A stretch of DNA of 64,000 nt, from assembly GCA_963920525.1 (NCBI GenBank), contig OY986436.1, positions 178,719,361 through 178,783,360 of the forward strand, in the 5' to 3' direction. The notes under the pieces are model-generated. The model was not told the origin of the DNA, ran no database searches, and saw only the letters and a list, made by a program, of their open reading frames with translations. A program made the translations under genes and the position numbers. Below, one piece after another: positions 1-10,689 of this stretch (position 1 is its first letter; the number at the start of each line of letters is the position of its first letter). The stretch is from Dichetophora obliterata (taxonomy: Eukaryota; Arthropoda; Insecta; Diptera; Sciomyzidae).

Positions 1-159
1 GAGAAAACGCTACACCCATTTCGAAAACAGCTTTCTCATAGACAAATGTTCGTGTTGACAAAATTTTTGGTCAACAAGTATGTTAGGAGTAAAAGGACTC
101 ATCAAAGATAACCAAATTTTATTTTGATAGTTAAATATGATCTACTTTTTGCTTTTAAC

Positions 160-429
160 ATGATTTTTAAATAGAAGCTATTTAGATCAATTATGTTTTG
201 AAGAAGGCAACAAAAACAACAAGAACTCTGTATAGAGTAAATCACAGAACAGACTGTTTCGGAAGGTGCTACCCTATCCATATTTAGTAGGCTTGAAAGA
301 TGTAACCAACCCACTATTTTATGTTTTATATGATTTGACACTTACTCGAAGAAACTCTTTGAAATCATATGACGTTAAAAGCAAAATAAGCCTGAAACTC
401 TGCCAAGGATTTTGTCTGTTGTAGTTGCC
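160..429 (+). repeat. Half-copy of the 58.7-kb fold-back element family
   Basis: This stretch resembles one arm plus the loop of the fold-back element at 58682-59228. It shares, in order, the agatcaa motif, GAAGGCAACAA, an A-rich CAA run, TATAGAGT(C/A)AATCAC, AGACTGTTTCGGAA, TGCTAC, ATCATATGAC and a final TGTTxTAGTTGC. The second arm is absent. In its place the (TTAAG)n array begins at the point where the loop should continue. Confidence 0.55.
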
Positions 430-1400
430 TTAAGTTAAGTTAAGTTAAGTTAAGTTAAGTTAAGTTAAGTTAAGTTAAGTTAAGTTAAGTTAAGTTAAGT
501 TAAGTTAAGTTAAGTTAAGTTAAGTTAAGTTAAGTTAAGTTAAGTTAAGTTAAGTTAAGTTAAGTTAAGTTAAGTTAAGTTAAGTTAAGTTAAGTTAAGT
601 TAAGTTAAGTTAAGTTAAGTTAAGTTAAGTTAAGTTAAGTTAAGTTAAGTTAAGTTAAGTTAAGTTAAGTTAAGTTAAGTTAAGTTAAGTTAAGTTAAGT
701 TAAGTTAAGTTAAGTTAAGTTAAGTTAAGTTAAGTTAAGTTAAGTTAAGTTAAGTTAAGTTAAGTTAAGTTAAGTTAAGTTAAGTTAAGTTAAGTTAAGT
801 TAAGTTAAGTTAAGTTAAGTTAAGTTAAGTTAAGTTAAGTTAAGTTAAGTTAAGTTAAGTTAAGTTAAGTTAAGTTAAGTTAAGTTAAGTTAAGTTAAGT
901 TAAGTTAAGTTAAGTTAAGTTAAGTTAAGTTAAGTTAAGTTAAGTTAAGTTAAGTTAAGTTAAGTTAAGTTAAGTTAAGTTAAGTTAAGTTAAGTTAAGT
1001 TAAGTTAAGTTAAGTTAAGTTAAGTTAAGTTAAGTTAAGTTAAGTTAAGTTAAGTTAAGTTAAGTTAAGTTAAGTTAAGTTAAGTTAAGTTAAGTTAAGT
1101 TAAGTTAAGTTAAGTTAAGTTAAGTTAAGTTAAGTTAAGTTAAGTTAAGTTAAGTTAAGTTAAGTTAAGTTAAGTTAAGTTAAGTTAAGTTAAGTTAAGT
1201 TAAGTTAAGTTAAGTTAAGTTAAGTTAAGTTAAGTTAAGTTAAGTTAAGTTAAGTTAAGTTAAGTTAAGTTAAGTTAAGTTAAGTTAAGTTAAGTTAAGT
1301 TAAGTTAAGTTAAGTTAAGTTAAGTTAAGTTAAGTTAAGTTAAGTTGAGTTGAGTTAAGTAACGTTACGTTACGTTACGTTACGTTACGTTACGTTAAGT
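430..1400. repeat. (TTAAG)n satellite, about 183 copies, then (TTACG)n
   Basis: TTAAG repeats without visible error from 430 to about 1345. Two TTGAG variants follow, then a short TTACG block (about 1361-1398) that ends in one TTAAG. Five-base TTARG-type units recall insect telomeric TTAGG. However, the array is flanked by ordinary sequence on both sides and most flies lack TTAGG, so I call it an interstitial microsatellite. Purity over 900 bases suggests recent expansion or assembly of a collapsed array. Confidence 0.97.
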
Positions 1401-1969
1401 TTTTCATAAATTCTTTTAATGGAAAATTATTAAAATATCTTATAACTGTAACAAAAAAGCGCTTCTATTAACATGCATTTAAACGCATGAACTGCAAAAC
1501 ATGCATAAACGATTGAACAATTCTTAAAACCAAATTTCTTTATTCGCAAAGATTATTCAACTATTACACTTTTAAGATATCCAGTAAAAACATTAACTTT
1601 TGTAGAAATCCTTGCCATTGTTATTACTGTTATTATTAATTAGTATATCTGCTCATATCCTGAAACTTCCTTTTTTAAATAAAATGCCATCATTACTTTA
1701 TTTTGCTGTTTTCTATTTGCAATAAAAGTGTTCAACCATTTTTAAGAAAGTACACCAAACAGACAAAGTTATTAACCAAAGATAACTTTTTTTTTTGTTT
1801 TTTCCATTCAATATTTTAATCCACGGATCAATTTTAAGATCTCGCGGGCCAATTCTGAACTACTGATGAGGACGAACATTTGTTTTTTATAATTTATTTT
1901 ACTTTAAAAAAAATGCAATATTACCATTGGGTTGAGAAGTAAAAATTGAATTGCAAATAATGTTATAAT
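1401..1969. other. No recognisable gene
   Basis: AT-rich sequence with homopolymer runs. I see no coding, repeat or structural signal beyond low complexity. Confidence 0.6.
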
Positions 1970-2109
1970 AGGTCTGTTCGCGTACTCGATTCAAGTAGCT
2001 TGAAGTTGCTTGAAAGCTTTATTTTGAAGCTCGAAAGATAGTAATTACATGCAAAATGACACTCTCTAATCTATTACAATTAATTAAAGTTAGTACGCGA
2101 ACAGTCCTT
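1970..2109. mobile_element. Short MITE, GTCTGTTCGCGTAC ends
   Basis: Terminal inverted repeats AGGTCTGTTCGCGTACT (left) and AGTACGCGAACAGTCCT (right) bound about 140 bases with no coding capacity. The left end is closely related to the 650-bp element at 23640-24289 (GGTCTGTTTCCGTACT). Both therefore belong to one non-autonomous DNA transposon family. The target duplication is unclear. Confidence 0.7.
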
Positions 2110-2670
2110 ATGCTATTCAACTTTTTTGTGCTCACAGAATCTCGCTCTCTTTTCTATATAACGTGTTCTATCTGATTAAGCGGTGCTGGTCGGACGGTTT
2201 TATCGACATAGTAGAGATGCTTAGATATTTAATAAAAGTAGGAATTGTAATTTTTCTTAACAATATTAGCAAATACAAGTACCATAATAAGCGATGAAAT
2301 TCCAATGACTTTATCTCAAATACCATCCATGAAAAAACCATCAAATTCTATAAAAAGTGTTTTCTTAATTTTTTGTTTTTTTTTTATTCAACGAATCAAA
2401 CATAACTCGTGTATTTAAAACGCAAATTAAATCATCCAACATCCGAGAAAAAAACTCTTCAGCAAATCTAGCTAAATTTAATTTAAGTTCCACTCAATTG
2501 AAATTGAATGTCAAAAAACTACCGAAAGCTTTCAAAAAAAGCTGTTTTACTTTATGTCAATGAAAAATATGAAAAAGCTGTAAAGCACAATTAGATTTAA
2601 TTAAATTTGCACACTAATTCGTTAGCTTTTGTCCAGGTTTGCCATTTGCCTTTATTATTGTTGTGTTATT

Positions 2671-2701
<31 letters not shown>

Positions 2702-3942
2702 TTGTTATTATTATTGTTATGGTTTTTATTATAAGAAGTATTTTAGTAGCCGTTTAGTTTCTTTGCATTGCTTGAATCTTTAAAAAGGAAAATAAAAACT
2801 ATTGTGTCGTTGTGTTATTTTGTCTGTTCGACCAGTCAAACGATAAAAAAAAGAATAAAAAAGAAATGAAAAGAATTCTTATGCAAAAATAAAACGCTTG
2901 TTGAATTTGAATTGTCTTGAGTTGAACTCACGTAGCATAGTATTTAGGCGATTTTATTGACTGGTCAAAGTTGCTTGTCAAATAGAAGAAGCTGTGGAAA
3001 TAAAAAAAGTTCCACTTAAGAATAATTGAATGAAAAGAAAGCTAACCAAATATGATGAAAATTCCTTCGATATTCCATACAAAAACTTTTAATAGATAAC
3101 ATAAAAATTACTCAAACTTTTGCAGAAGTTATGCTGGCCTTTGCTTTAACTAGTTTTAGACTACTTATAAGTATGTTTCTTGCCATGTTTTTGCCGCCTT
3201 TTCTTGACCCTCTTTCAACTTGTCATTAAATGCAGGTAACTGTTACATTTTTAATCAAATGCTAATTAATATGCTTAACACGCTCACTCTGATCAATCTG
3301 GTTTACCTCGTCACCGCACCTTGTCCATTATAATTGTGGGAAATTCTTGTTCGAACACAGTTCAGCTGCTCGATCAGCTTGCTGTATCCATTGATTAGAG
3401 TGTTGAACGCGTATTTTCGATCATTCAGCGATGGTTGATCGCATAATTGTTTGTGCTTTTATTGCTTTTACTTGAACGGATGAATTTTAAATTAACATCA
3501 AATGCAAAAACAACGGATGTTTTGCAAAAAAAAAAAACACCAACAAAAACAACAACTACAAAAGAGAAATTAAAGCATTTAAGTTAACTGGATGGCATAT
3601 TTAAGCCATTTATTTAATAAGTAGCCTAAGTCCATTATTGTTAGAATCGAGATATTTAAGGGTTTGCGTTCAAATTAATTTGAAAACATGAGTTTCTGAT
3701 AATGTTATAGAACAATGTTTTTAATTATAAATGGAAGTGTTAAAAAAAGATTATTGGGGGATTTTCTCATAAAACTCTATCAAAAAACCTCAATTATTTT
3801 TGTTTTTAGTTTTTCGATAGCTTATGATGTGTTGAATATGTTCCCAAAGCAGTTTGGCCGATAACGATTGTATAAAAAAAGTTATCGCATATGAAAGGCA
3901 ACCATATTTTTATAAGTTAACTCGAAAAAATTGCCGTTAGCA
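2110..3942. other. Unexplained AT-rich stretch with ATT microsatellite
   Basis: An ATT/TTA microsatellite lies at about 2665-2720 and an A-run with CAA repeats at about 3525-3555. There is no ORF above 60 codons with protein-like composition, and no terminal repeats that I could pair. The sequence at 3220-3440 is less AT-rich and could be unique host DNA. Confidence 0.5.
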
Positions 3943-4297
3943 TAGGCCTGTAGCCAGACCAAGATGACAGAGGGGCAGGCATGAATCTTGGTGGGGCATT
4001 TTTTTGTTTTTTCATTTAAATAAAAAAAATAAATTTTAACGAGTGAAATGACTACATTACACATATTTATTAAAAAACAGTTAATTTTATAATATTTACA
4101 TGGATATGTAGACCTTTTTATACATGATATTAATACATAAAAAATAATATAAAAATTAATTCAGGACTTTGTAATAAAATGAAGGTAAAAATACAAGATT
4201 TATTTAAAGTGGATAGAAATATAAGAAAGAGTAGCGAAATGGGCTAACATATGTATAAGACATTTTTTAAGTAAAACAAATAAAAAAATTGAATTAA

Positions 4298-4578
4298 CCC
4301 GCATCCGTCGTTTGCATCAAATTGATGCATATTTTTTATTCAGATTTATATATTAAGAACAAACATACATGTTTTGATTTAAATCTTTTGCTTCTTTAAA
4401 TTTTTGCTGGAATTAAGATTTGTAGTTTTTCTTATTTTAAAATTAATAAACATTCATCATGCATAAAAAAAAATGTAAAAATTAAAAATATTTCAATGAA
4501 TTATATATTCTTTTTGTATCTGCATCAAATTGGTGTACAACGTGCTTTTCATTTCTAGAAAGTTCCTATGGATGCGGG
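4298..4578. mobile_element. piggyBac-type MITE
   Basis: TTAA (4294-4297) is followed by CCCGCATCC, and GGATGCGGG is followed by TTAA (4579-4582). An exact TTAA duplication with CCC-starting inverted ends is the piggyBac signature. Subterminal TGCATCAAATTG occurs on both sides in direct orientation. The element is 281 bp with no coding capacity. Confidence 0.75.
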
Positions 4579-4694
4579 TTAAAAAATTATTAAAATTCAA
4601 ATCTTATTTTTTGGTAGCAAATGTTGGCGACCCAGTAAAAATTTGAAAAAATTTAACAATTTGTCTGAAATATGAAACAAATTTCATATACATA

Positions 4695-5205
4695 CAGGGT
4701 CCGCCATCTAACGTTTTTTTCAACTAGTGCTTTTTTTGTGAATGGTAACACTTATCTCATGTCTGATTTGACAAATAATTAGTTTTATCCTTCCGGTGAT
4801 ATAAATACATCGCTGGGAAATATTGCGACATTACTTTGAAAATCATGGTAATGTTGCAGAATGTGTGCGAAAATTGCGGATGGATTTTGGAAGCAGAGAA
4901 GCACCGTCAGCTCCGTATGTTCGTTATCTTGTGAAAAAAGTGAAAGAAACTGGCATCCTCATCGATGAACCAAAGCGTGAAAACCCAAAAACAGTGCGTA
5001 CACCCGAAAATATTGCTGCTATGGCAGAAAGTGTGCGTGAAGCGCCATCAACATCAATTCACCGTCGTTCTCAACAATTGAACATTTCTTAACAAGACCT
5101 TGGTATGACGCCATACAAAGTCCAATTGGTTCAGGAGTTGAAGCCAACTGACCACCCAATGTGTTTTTTTTTTCAAAAAAAAAAAACGTTACTTGGCGGA
5201 CCCTT
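4695..5205 (+). mobile_element. Internally deleted Tc1/mariner relative
   Basis: Terminal repeats CAGGGTCCGCCATCTAACG and AAGGGTCCGCCAAGTAACG (inverted) sit next to TA at 4693-4694 and 5206-5207, the target typical of Tc1/mariner. Of the transposase, only an N-terminal helix-turn-helix region and a short following piece survive. The 511-bp copy is therefore non-autonomous and its catalytic core is missing. Confidence 0.8.
4823..5160 (+). pseudogene. Transposase N-terminal HTH remnant
   Basis: The frame 4823-5092 encodes 89 aa beginning MRHYFENHGNVAECVRKL. It is followed by a segment giving RTPENIAAMAESVREAPSTS and the linker QLNIS. These words are characteristic of the helix-turn-helix (DUF4817-like) N-terminus of insect mariner-related transposases. 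After the TAA at 5090 the next bases still read like the continuing protein (DLGMTPYKVQLVQELKPTDH), so the stop is a mutation. The DDE catalytic domain is entirely deleted: the coding trace ends at about 5160, just before the right inverted repeat. Confidence 0.75.
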
Positions 5206-5376
5206 TATTCAAGTCATGAATAAGGTGAAAGTGTATATTTTTTGTTATTTTAAACTAAACTAATTTTAAAGCAATAAACAAATATATCAACCAAATGCAT
5301 ATTAATTAATCAGTAGTTGTTGATTGTAGTAGGGGGCATTGCCCCCTTTTCCCCTGGCTACAAGCCTGCATTCGCA

Positions 5377-5734
5377 CAAACCTTTGTACCGTTCAAACAG
5401 TTGAAACTTTATGCTTCCTGTAAAAAAATATTTTTTTTAAGAACTCAATATTAACACTTGCTGCATTATTAATTTTATATAGAGAACTGTTAAAAAAGCG
5501 TGCTTTGAATTATGATTAAGCAGTTAATGTGTAAACTAATCACTGATTTTTTATTAAATAGTTTTGACTATCACGAAATAGTCGCGTCTTTAAGAAGTTA
5601 TTAAAAAAAACTGTTTATTTATTACGATTAAAAAAGGTTAAGTTTTCCGATGTTTCCCGGAATTGATTTTAAACTTGCCGAAAAGGTTGCGAAACTTGCT
5701 TTATTTTAACAGTGTGACTATTAAATATTTAGCT
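5377..5734. promoter_or_regulatory. Upstream region of the small-gene candidate
   Basis: There is no gene here. The 100 bases before 5735 are AT-rich with TTTATTTTAACAG and TTAAATATTTAG. No clear TATA box at a fixed distance or initiator could be identified, so any promoter role is inference only. Confidence 0.2.
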
Positions 5735-6123
5735 ATGGATTCTCAAGAAGCAGGTAAGTTCACTTTAATATCTTCATTTTGATATCGCGCGTGTAAAATT
5801 AAGAACAGAATTTGTAAAAACAGCAATTAAAAACAAATTAATTCTTCCGAATTTGAAAGCCTCTATATCATTTCTTTTTAATTTTAGTACTAGTTAATGT
5901 AAGATTTTTAACGAGAAAACATCTGTTTGATGTAATGCAAAATCAGAATGCATGTTACCTTATTTTCAAATTACAATTTTTAGAGGAGTACCTGTTGAGA
6001 TTGGATGAATTCACTGCTGAAAATTTGAAAGAAATAAAGCAAACGTTTTCTCATTTCAAATCTGAAATCAAACGTAGACGTAGAAAAGTTGAAACATTTC
6101 TGATAAAAACTAAAATGGCTTAA
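5735..6123 (+). CDS. Candidate two-exon small gene, 84 aa
   Basis: Exon 1 (5735-5753) opens with ATG and codes for MDSQEA plus one base, ending at a strong donor, CAG|GTAAGT. A pyrimidine-rich tract and acceptor TTTTAG end at 5887. Exon 2 (5888-6123) is phase-compatible and stays open to TAA. The predicted product is 84 aa, with a leucine- and phenylalanine-rich first half and a basic C-terminal half containing KRRRRKVE and ending KTKMA. A second acceptor (TTTTTAG ending at 5983) is also in frame and would give 52 aa. An AATAAA lies 83 bases after the stop. I do not recognise the family. It could be a host microprotein, a transposon accessory protein, or chance. The neighbours are transposons, and neither arm of an inverted repeat could be found around it. 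Confidence 0.45.
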
Positions 6124-6205
6124 AGGCACTTTAAGCATGCTGCTTCCAGCCGAACCTTACTCCAAAGTATGGCATGTTCCTCGCATGCATGCAATTCCTT
6201 ATCAG

Positions 6206-6211
6206 AATAAA
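6206..6211 (+). terminator. Polyadenylation signal candidate
   Basis: AATAAA within an A-rich run, 83 bases downstream of the stop codon of the 5735-6123 ORF. The spacing is usual for a short 3' UTR. The motif is common in AT-rich DNA, so it is weak evidence alone. Confidence 0.35.
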
Positions 6212-6589
6212 AAAATATCAATAATTGAATGGTTGTTTTTAATACTAACAAAAGTTTTTATAAAAGGTTTCAATATTTTTGTCACAATATTTGGTTTTGA
6301 CTTAAGATTTAGATTTTTTATACTCGTTTTATTGCCAAAATAAGCATTGGAATGAATACCTTTGGGTTCGATTAGAGTGATAAAATAATTTTGACCACTT
6401 AGATTGTCAAATAACACTTGGGTCATTTATTTACCAAGACCGATAGAGGGTTAAAAAAAGTAAAAATTAAGAAAACAGACATCACTTCTGATTTTAAAAA
6501 ATCAGTTAAAGATCTACTTGAGAAAAAATATGTTTGTCATATATGACTCATTCATCGCAAAGGGTTAAGGATAAAACAAACATCAGTAA

Positions 6590-7119
6590 AGGCCGCTTTA
6601 CATTGTCTTACTCTGTGTTACGACATGTGAGATAGAAAGTATTATTGAATTTCATCATGCTGTCATTTTTAATTTTTGTATGAAGAAATGAATTTTTCGC
6701 TTTTAGACTATCTTACAGAGTTACACTACATTTTTATACTTGACACTATACTAAACGTGAAAATTTGAGTAATGAGTTATTGCATTTAAGTAATGATTTA
6801 TTGAGTTATTGCATTTTAAGCCTCTACAATGTTCGATAAGCTGTAAAACTGCTTCCTTCTGTTATTCCATTTGAAAATACATTATGAGTTTAAAATTTTC
6901 TCACTTAAATAATAAATTTCAAGAAGTTTATGGTAAAATGCATCTCTGGTGGGATAGATTGTGTGATGATATTAGAAACAAACCAAAAATTAAATGTGGT
7001 ACGACATCAAAAAAAAAATCAAAACAGACTCGAACACACATTGCTTTCCGTCGTTTACACCATCTCACATTCTATCACACACGAATAGGATAATGACCTA
7101 GGATAATGTTAAGCGGCCT
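6590..7119. mobile_element. PIF/Harbinger-type MITE
   Basis: AGGCCGCTTTACATTGTC at the left and the complement of AGGCCGCTTAACATTATCC at the right form imperfect inverted ends. TAA is duplicated at 6587-6589 and 7120-7122. A 3-bp TAA duplication fits PIF/Harbinger elements. The 530-bp interior contains a 69-codon frame (6884-7093) that I cannot link to a transposase. Confidence 0.65.
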
Positions 7120-7369
7120 TAAACAAACATCATTAAATAATATTTTTGCAACAAAACAATTTTAATGTTCACCTAAAACAAATTGGGGTGTTCAATATAA
7201 CCAACTTGTCGTACAGGATTAAGGATATTAACAATCGAAAAACATACATAATTAGAAACTGTTTACCCAATAAAATAATTATAGCGTCGTTTACGAAAGT
7301 GAAAATAAAGGTTTAGGGAAAATAAAGCAACAATTTGAGAATGTTCCTGTGGAGTTTGGTGTTGATTAG

Positions 7370-7975
7370 ATAAGGGGGCTTGGCACCTCCCATACAAACC
7401 AAATTTGTGATATCGAATAGCTTTGGAGTAATAGGTCGCACAGCCTTGGAATTCAATATTTAACCTTAATTTACGCGTGCAGTTTTACTGATAATATTTT
7501 ATGGTCGTTTGACAAGTGGACGTGGCACCTCACATACAAATCAAACTTGCGATATCAAGTAGTTTTGAAGTTATAGGTCGCACAGCCTCGGAATTCAGTA
7601 TTCAACCTCAGTTAAAACATGCCGTTTCACTGATAACTTTTTATGAGCGTTGAACAAGGGGGCGTTCATCTCCCATACAACCCAAATTTCCGATAAAGAA
7701 TAACTTTGTAATTATAGGTCGCACAGCCTCGGAATTCGGTGTTCGACCTCGATTTTCGCATGCAGTTTCACTGATAACATTTTATGGACGTTTGACAAGC
7801 GGGCGTGGCACCTCCCATACAACCTAAATTTGCGATATCGAATAGCTATGGAGTTAAAGGTCGCACAGCTTCGGAATTCAGTGTTCGACCTCGATTTTCG
7901 CATACAGTTTCACTGATAACATTTTATGGGCATTGTATAAGGGGGCGTGGCAGCAACGTGCAGAGTTTCAGCTAG
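7370..7975. repeat. 142-bp tandem repeat, about 4 copies
   Basis: The phrase AGGTCGCACAGC recurs at 7433, 7575, 7716 and 7858, a spacing of 141-142 bp. Each unit also holds GTGGCACCTCCCATACAA, CGATATCGAATAG and CAGTTTCACTGATAAC in the same order. Units differ by scattered substitutions, so the array is not very recent. The stretch ends in GCAACGTGCAGAGTTTCAGCTAGT. A CTAG-T terminus next to minisatellite units suggests the 3' end of a Helitron/DINE-like element, but that is inference. Confidence 0.8.
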
Positions 7976-8034
7976 TATAATATAATTATAAAAATGGTTT
8001 GGTTTTTTATATCAGATTACATACGTGCTGTGCG

Positions 8035-8607
8035 CAGCGCCTGATTAACACATAGCGTGGCCTGGAGCTTAAATCGACACGGGGCCTGCTTAAGGACAGA
8101 GCATTTAGCTCGGATCTTTTAATAATCAAAATATTAATTTTTACGTATTTATGTCTAAAAGTAAAACAATCTTTGGTTTCATTAACTTTTAAATTTTTAT
8201 TTAAACAATTTTTTCTCGATTTAACTGTGGGAACAATTTTCTCTCAACTCGTTAAATCATTTTCAACACATAGTTGCGTTATTGACAACGTTTATATAAC
8301 ATAGTAGATCGTTGTACATTTTTTATTCTTTTTAATACTGAAAATGACCTTTCGGCTTACAAGCAATCGGTAGTCTATATAAAGATTTGGAAAAATGTCA
8401 ATCATGTCTGAGACCACAACCCTATTAAGTATTATTAATGGTACTATTGTGTTATTTCTGTTATTAATAGTTTGATATCTCTTGCAAGAGATCGAAAAAA
8501 TGCATTAAAAAAATTAAATTAGACCTTTTGATAGAAGCCTGCGGGGCCCCTGCCTGCTCGGGGCCGGGGGCTGCAACCCCTCCAAGTCCTTCCTAAATCC
8601 GCCTCTG
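8035..8607. mobile_element. Non-autonomous hAT-like element
   Basis: Flanking 8-mers GCTGTGCG (8027-8034) and GCTGTGTG (8608-8615) match at 7 of 8. The right end reads, in complement, CAGAGGCGGATTTAGG, a start very common in hAT elements. The left end, CAGCGCCTGATTAACAC, is diverged. The GC-rich right subterminal block (8535-8590) contrasts with the AT-rich interior. No coding region. Confidence 0.65.
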
Positions 8608-8936
8608 GCTGTGTGATGGACACAGTTTGGATACCTTTTTTTTCAACGTGATGTTTGTCGGTGTATTAACTTTTCACATTACACTTTTATGCACAAAAAA
8701 TCCTTCACTTTAAGAATCAAACAAAATTTGGCAAAAACTCATTTAACTCCTTCTTTGAACAAACAATAAAGAACATCACCGTATTTTTGGACCTCCACAT
8801 GAGCACCTGCCCGTAAGTACAATGAATTTGTCTCGTTAGCAACACTGTTAACTATTTAGTTATGCTCTTTTCTTATTATATTCTATTTAGTATGTATATC
8901 AAATTGCAATCTGCTAATGTTATAAACTGATTAACA

Positions 8937-9074
8937 GCTTTATTTTGTATAACGAAAATGCACACCAACGACAGGCAAGACACGAGAAGCAATACTTTTT
9001 TCTATGCAAAATTCTATTGCTTCTCGTGTCTTGCTTGTCGTTGGTGTTCATTTTCGTTATACAAAATAAAGCAG
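8937..9074. repeat. Long hairpin element, copy A
   Basis: Two 58-59-base arms (8937-8994 and 9016-9074) are complementary with about two mismatches around a 21-base loop. The inner half (ACACCAACGACAAGCAAGAC and GAGAAGCAAT) is shared with copy B at 24289-24430. The outer half, GCTTTATTTTGTATAACG, differs from copy B but is complementary within this copy. There is no coding capacity. Confidence 0.85.
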
Positions 9075-9490
9075 TAAATCTTACTTGCGTTCATTACTTA
9101 CTCTAAGCCGGTCTTTTTACATTGCTGCTTTTTATTCTTCAATTTCTTCTTCTTCATTTTCAGTTTGTTTGTTTGTTTGACCTGAATACAAATCTGAACG
9201 TCTTGATGAATTTCACTCAAATTTAGTTGTGTGCATTCTAGATTAGATTGACCACGCCTCTTCCGCCCATTTTCAACTAACGTCAATTTTTACTTAACAA
9301 TTAAAGTTAAAGTTTGTATTTCTATTATTAGAAGTTTTTCACCTGAAGTTAGTACAATCAATCTTCTCTAGTTTTATCTACTTTTCAAAAAAATTTTGTA
9401 GACCAAAATCTTGAGAGTGCAAAATAATGAATAAGTCATGTTTCAGTGGAAAGGTGCATTCAATACCCAGCAAAAAAAGTGCTTCAAAAA
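9075..9490. other. No recognisable gene
   Basis: AT-rich DNA with TTC/TTTG repeats near 9145-9180. Frames here look like low-complexity lysine/asparagine translations and have no family signature. Confidence 0.55.
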
Positions 9491-9907
9491 TAAGCTAAAG
9501 CTTAGTATGCTGTAGGAACGAAAATTTTGAGGCATTTAATTCTACAGCTTAGTATGCTGTGGAAGCGAATAGAAATCTTCCGTAAGAAATGCATTGCGTT
9601 TTTGACAGCGATAAGGTAGCGAAATTTTTTTTTTCGTTGGTTAGTACGCTGTTGAACCGAAAAATTGTTCAATGCAGCCAAGTTCACAACCATGATTGGA
9701 GAGTTAAAATGTCAAAATTTCACTGTCTTTTATATGTCCGTACATTTAATTGGCGTTGAAATTTGACATTCAACAATAATGCTCAACTAACACATTCAAC
9801 GAACACGTTATGGTAAGTATGTGTTAGTGTTGAGTCTACACCAAAATTTCGTGTGCAGAATTAAATGCCTAAACATTTTCGTTCCTACAGCATACTAGCC
9901 TTAGCTT
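9491..9907. mobile_element. MITE, GCTTAGTATGCTGTAGGAACG ends, copy 1
   Basis: The left end, AAGCTTAGTATGCTGTAGG, continues through GGCATTTAATTCT. It is the inverted complement of the right end at about 9855-9907. A second, inner start (ACAGCTTAGTATGCTGTGG at 9543) shows a duplicated left terminus. A homologous 260-bp copy lies at 45306-45569. No transposase. Confidence 0.75.
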
Positions 9908-10254
9908 AAAGTGGAAAGGAAACTCTTGAATTCCATCCCTCCCACTTTCATACCCAGAAGGCATTCCTTTAACATATTCATGTCATTGGAGTAATGCTTT
10001 CCTTAGTCTTCGCTAGAAGTGCTTCCAAAACTTTTGCAACAGAAGATTTCTTTGAGCTCTTCAATGAAAGGATTCTTGTAGGTGTTTTTCAGAAGAACTT
10101 TAAGAAGGCATTCCGTGGAATGGAATGGTTTTTGTGGTTTCAGGTTAAAAAATCATTGGGAAAATATCTCTTTTCCCGACATTTTGGTGATGGAAGTAGT
10201 AAGTGGTTGAGTTGAATTGGGGGCTTAAAAATTTCACGGAAAATATCTAAAATA
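9908..10254. other. No recognisable gene
   Basis: A 73-codon frame (9994-10215) is open on the plus strand, but its composition shows no family signature and no start or splice context favours it. I treat it as non-coding. Confidence 0.5.
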
Positions 10255-10256
10255 TA

Positions 10257-10530
10257 CCTCGCCATAGAATTATGAACGCTACAAAAATTCAAAATTTATT
10301 TGTTGGTTTATTTCAACCAACATTAAAACACTCTAAGACCAATTTTTTAATGGAAATATTTTATTTAACATGTCTTCTTATAGTAATAGGTAAAAACAAA
10401 TCCAATTAATTAATATTTAGCTAGCCCGTCTTTATTTAAAATAACATCCTTTATTCTACTGGGGATGTTTCTTATACAATTTTTTATTATTTTCTTCAAA
10501 TTTTCATCATTTCACTAATTTGGTTACAGC
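10257..10530 (-). pseudogene. Inverted second copy of the Tc1 transposase C-terminus
   Basis: Read on the minus strand, this arm encodes LKKIIKNCIRNIPSRIKDVI followed by LNKDGLAKY and a stop. This is homologous to the C-terminus in the right arm (LKKIIKNFISSIPRRIRDVI). It ends about 270 bases from the terminus where the right arm carries extra coding sequence, so the core was deleted in this arm. Confidence 0.7.
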
Positions 10531-10689
10531 TTCCAGCTGACACTCGTCACAAAAAATAACCTATGAAGATATGAAAAAATACATTATTGATATGCAACAA
10601 GTAAAAGTTAGAGAACTCAGGTATATGAAGCATCATTACTACCCACATTCTTCCAGTAGCCCTCCTGGTAATTAACATGAAGCCTGAAA

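Larger units (their letters stand above)
3943..5368. mobile_element. Non-autonomous hAT-like element with nested insertions
   Basis: The ends are TAGGCCTGTAGCCAG on the left and the complement of CAGGCTTGTAGCCAGG on the right. Flanking 8-mers are CGTTAGCA (3935-3942) and CATTCGCA (5369-5376), which match at 6 of 8 positions and fit a decayed hAT target duplication. The same ends occur on the element at 59751-61867. No transposase is left. The interior holds the TTAA-flanked MITE 4298-4578 and the mariner relic 4695-5205. Confidence 0.65.

Noticed and set aside
430..1345. Telomere end
   Set aside because: The unit is TTAAG, not TTAGG, and ordinary DNA continues on both sides.
7370..7975. CRISPR array
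   Set aside because: Units are 142 bp and contiguous without repeat-spacer structure; the genome is eukaryotic.
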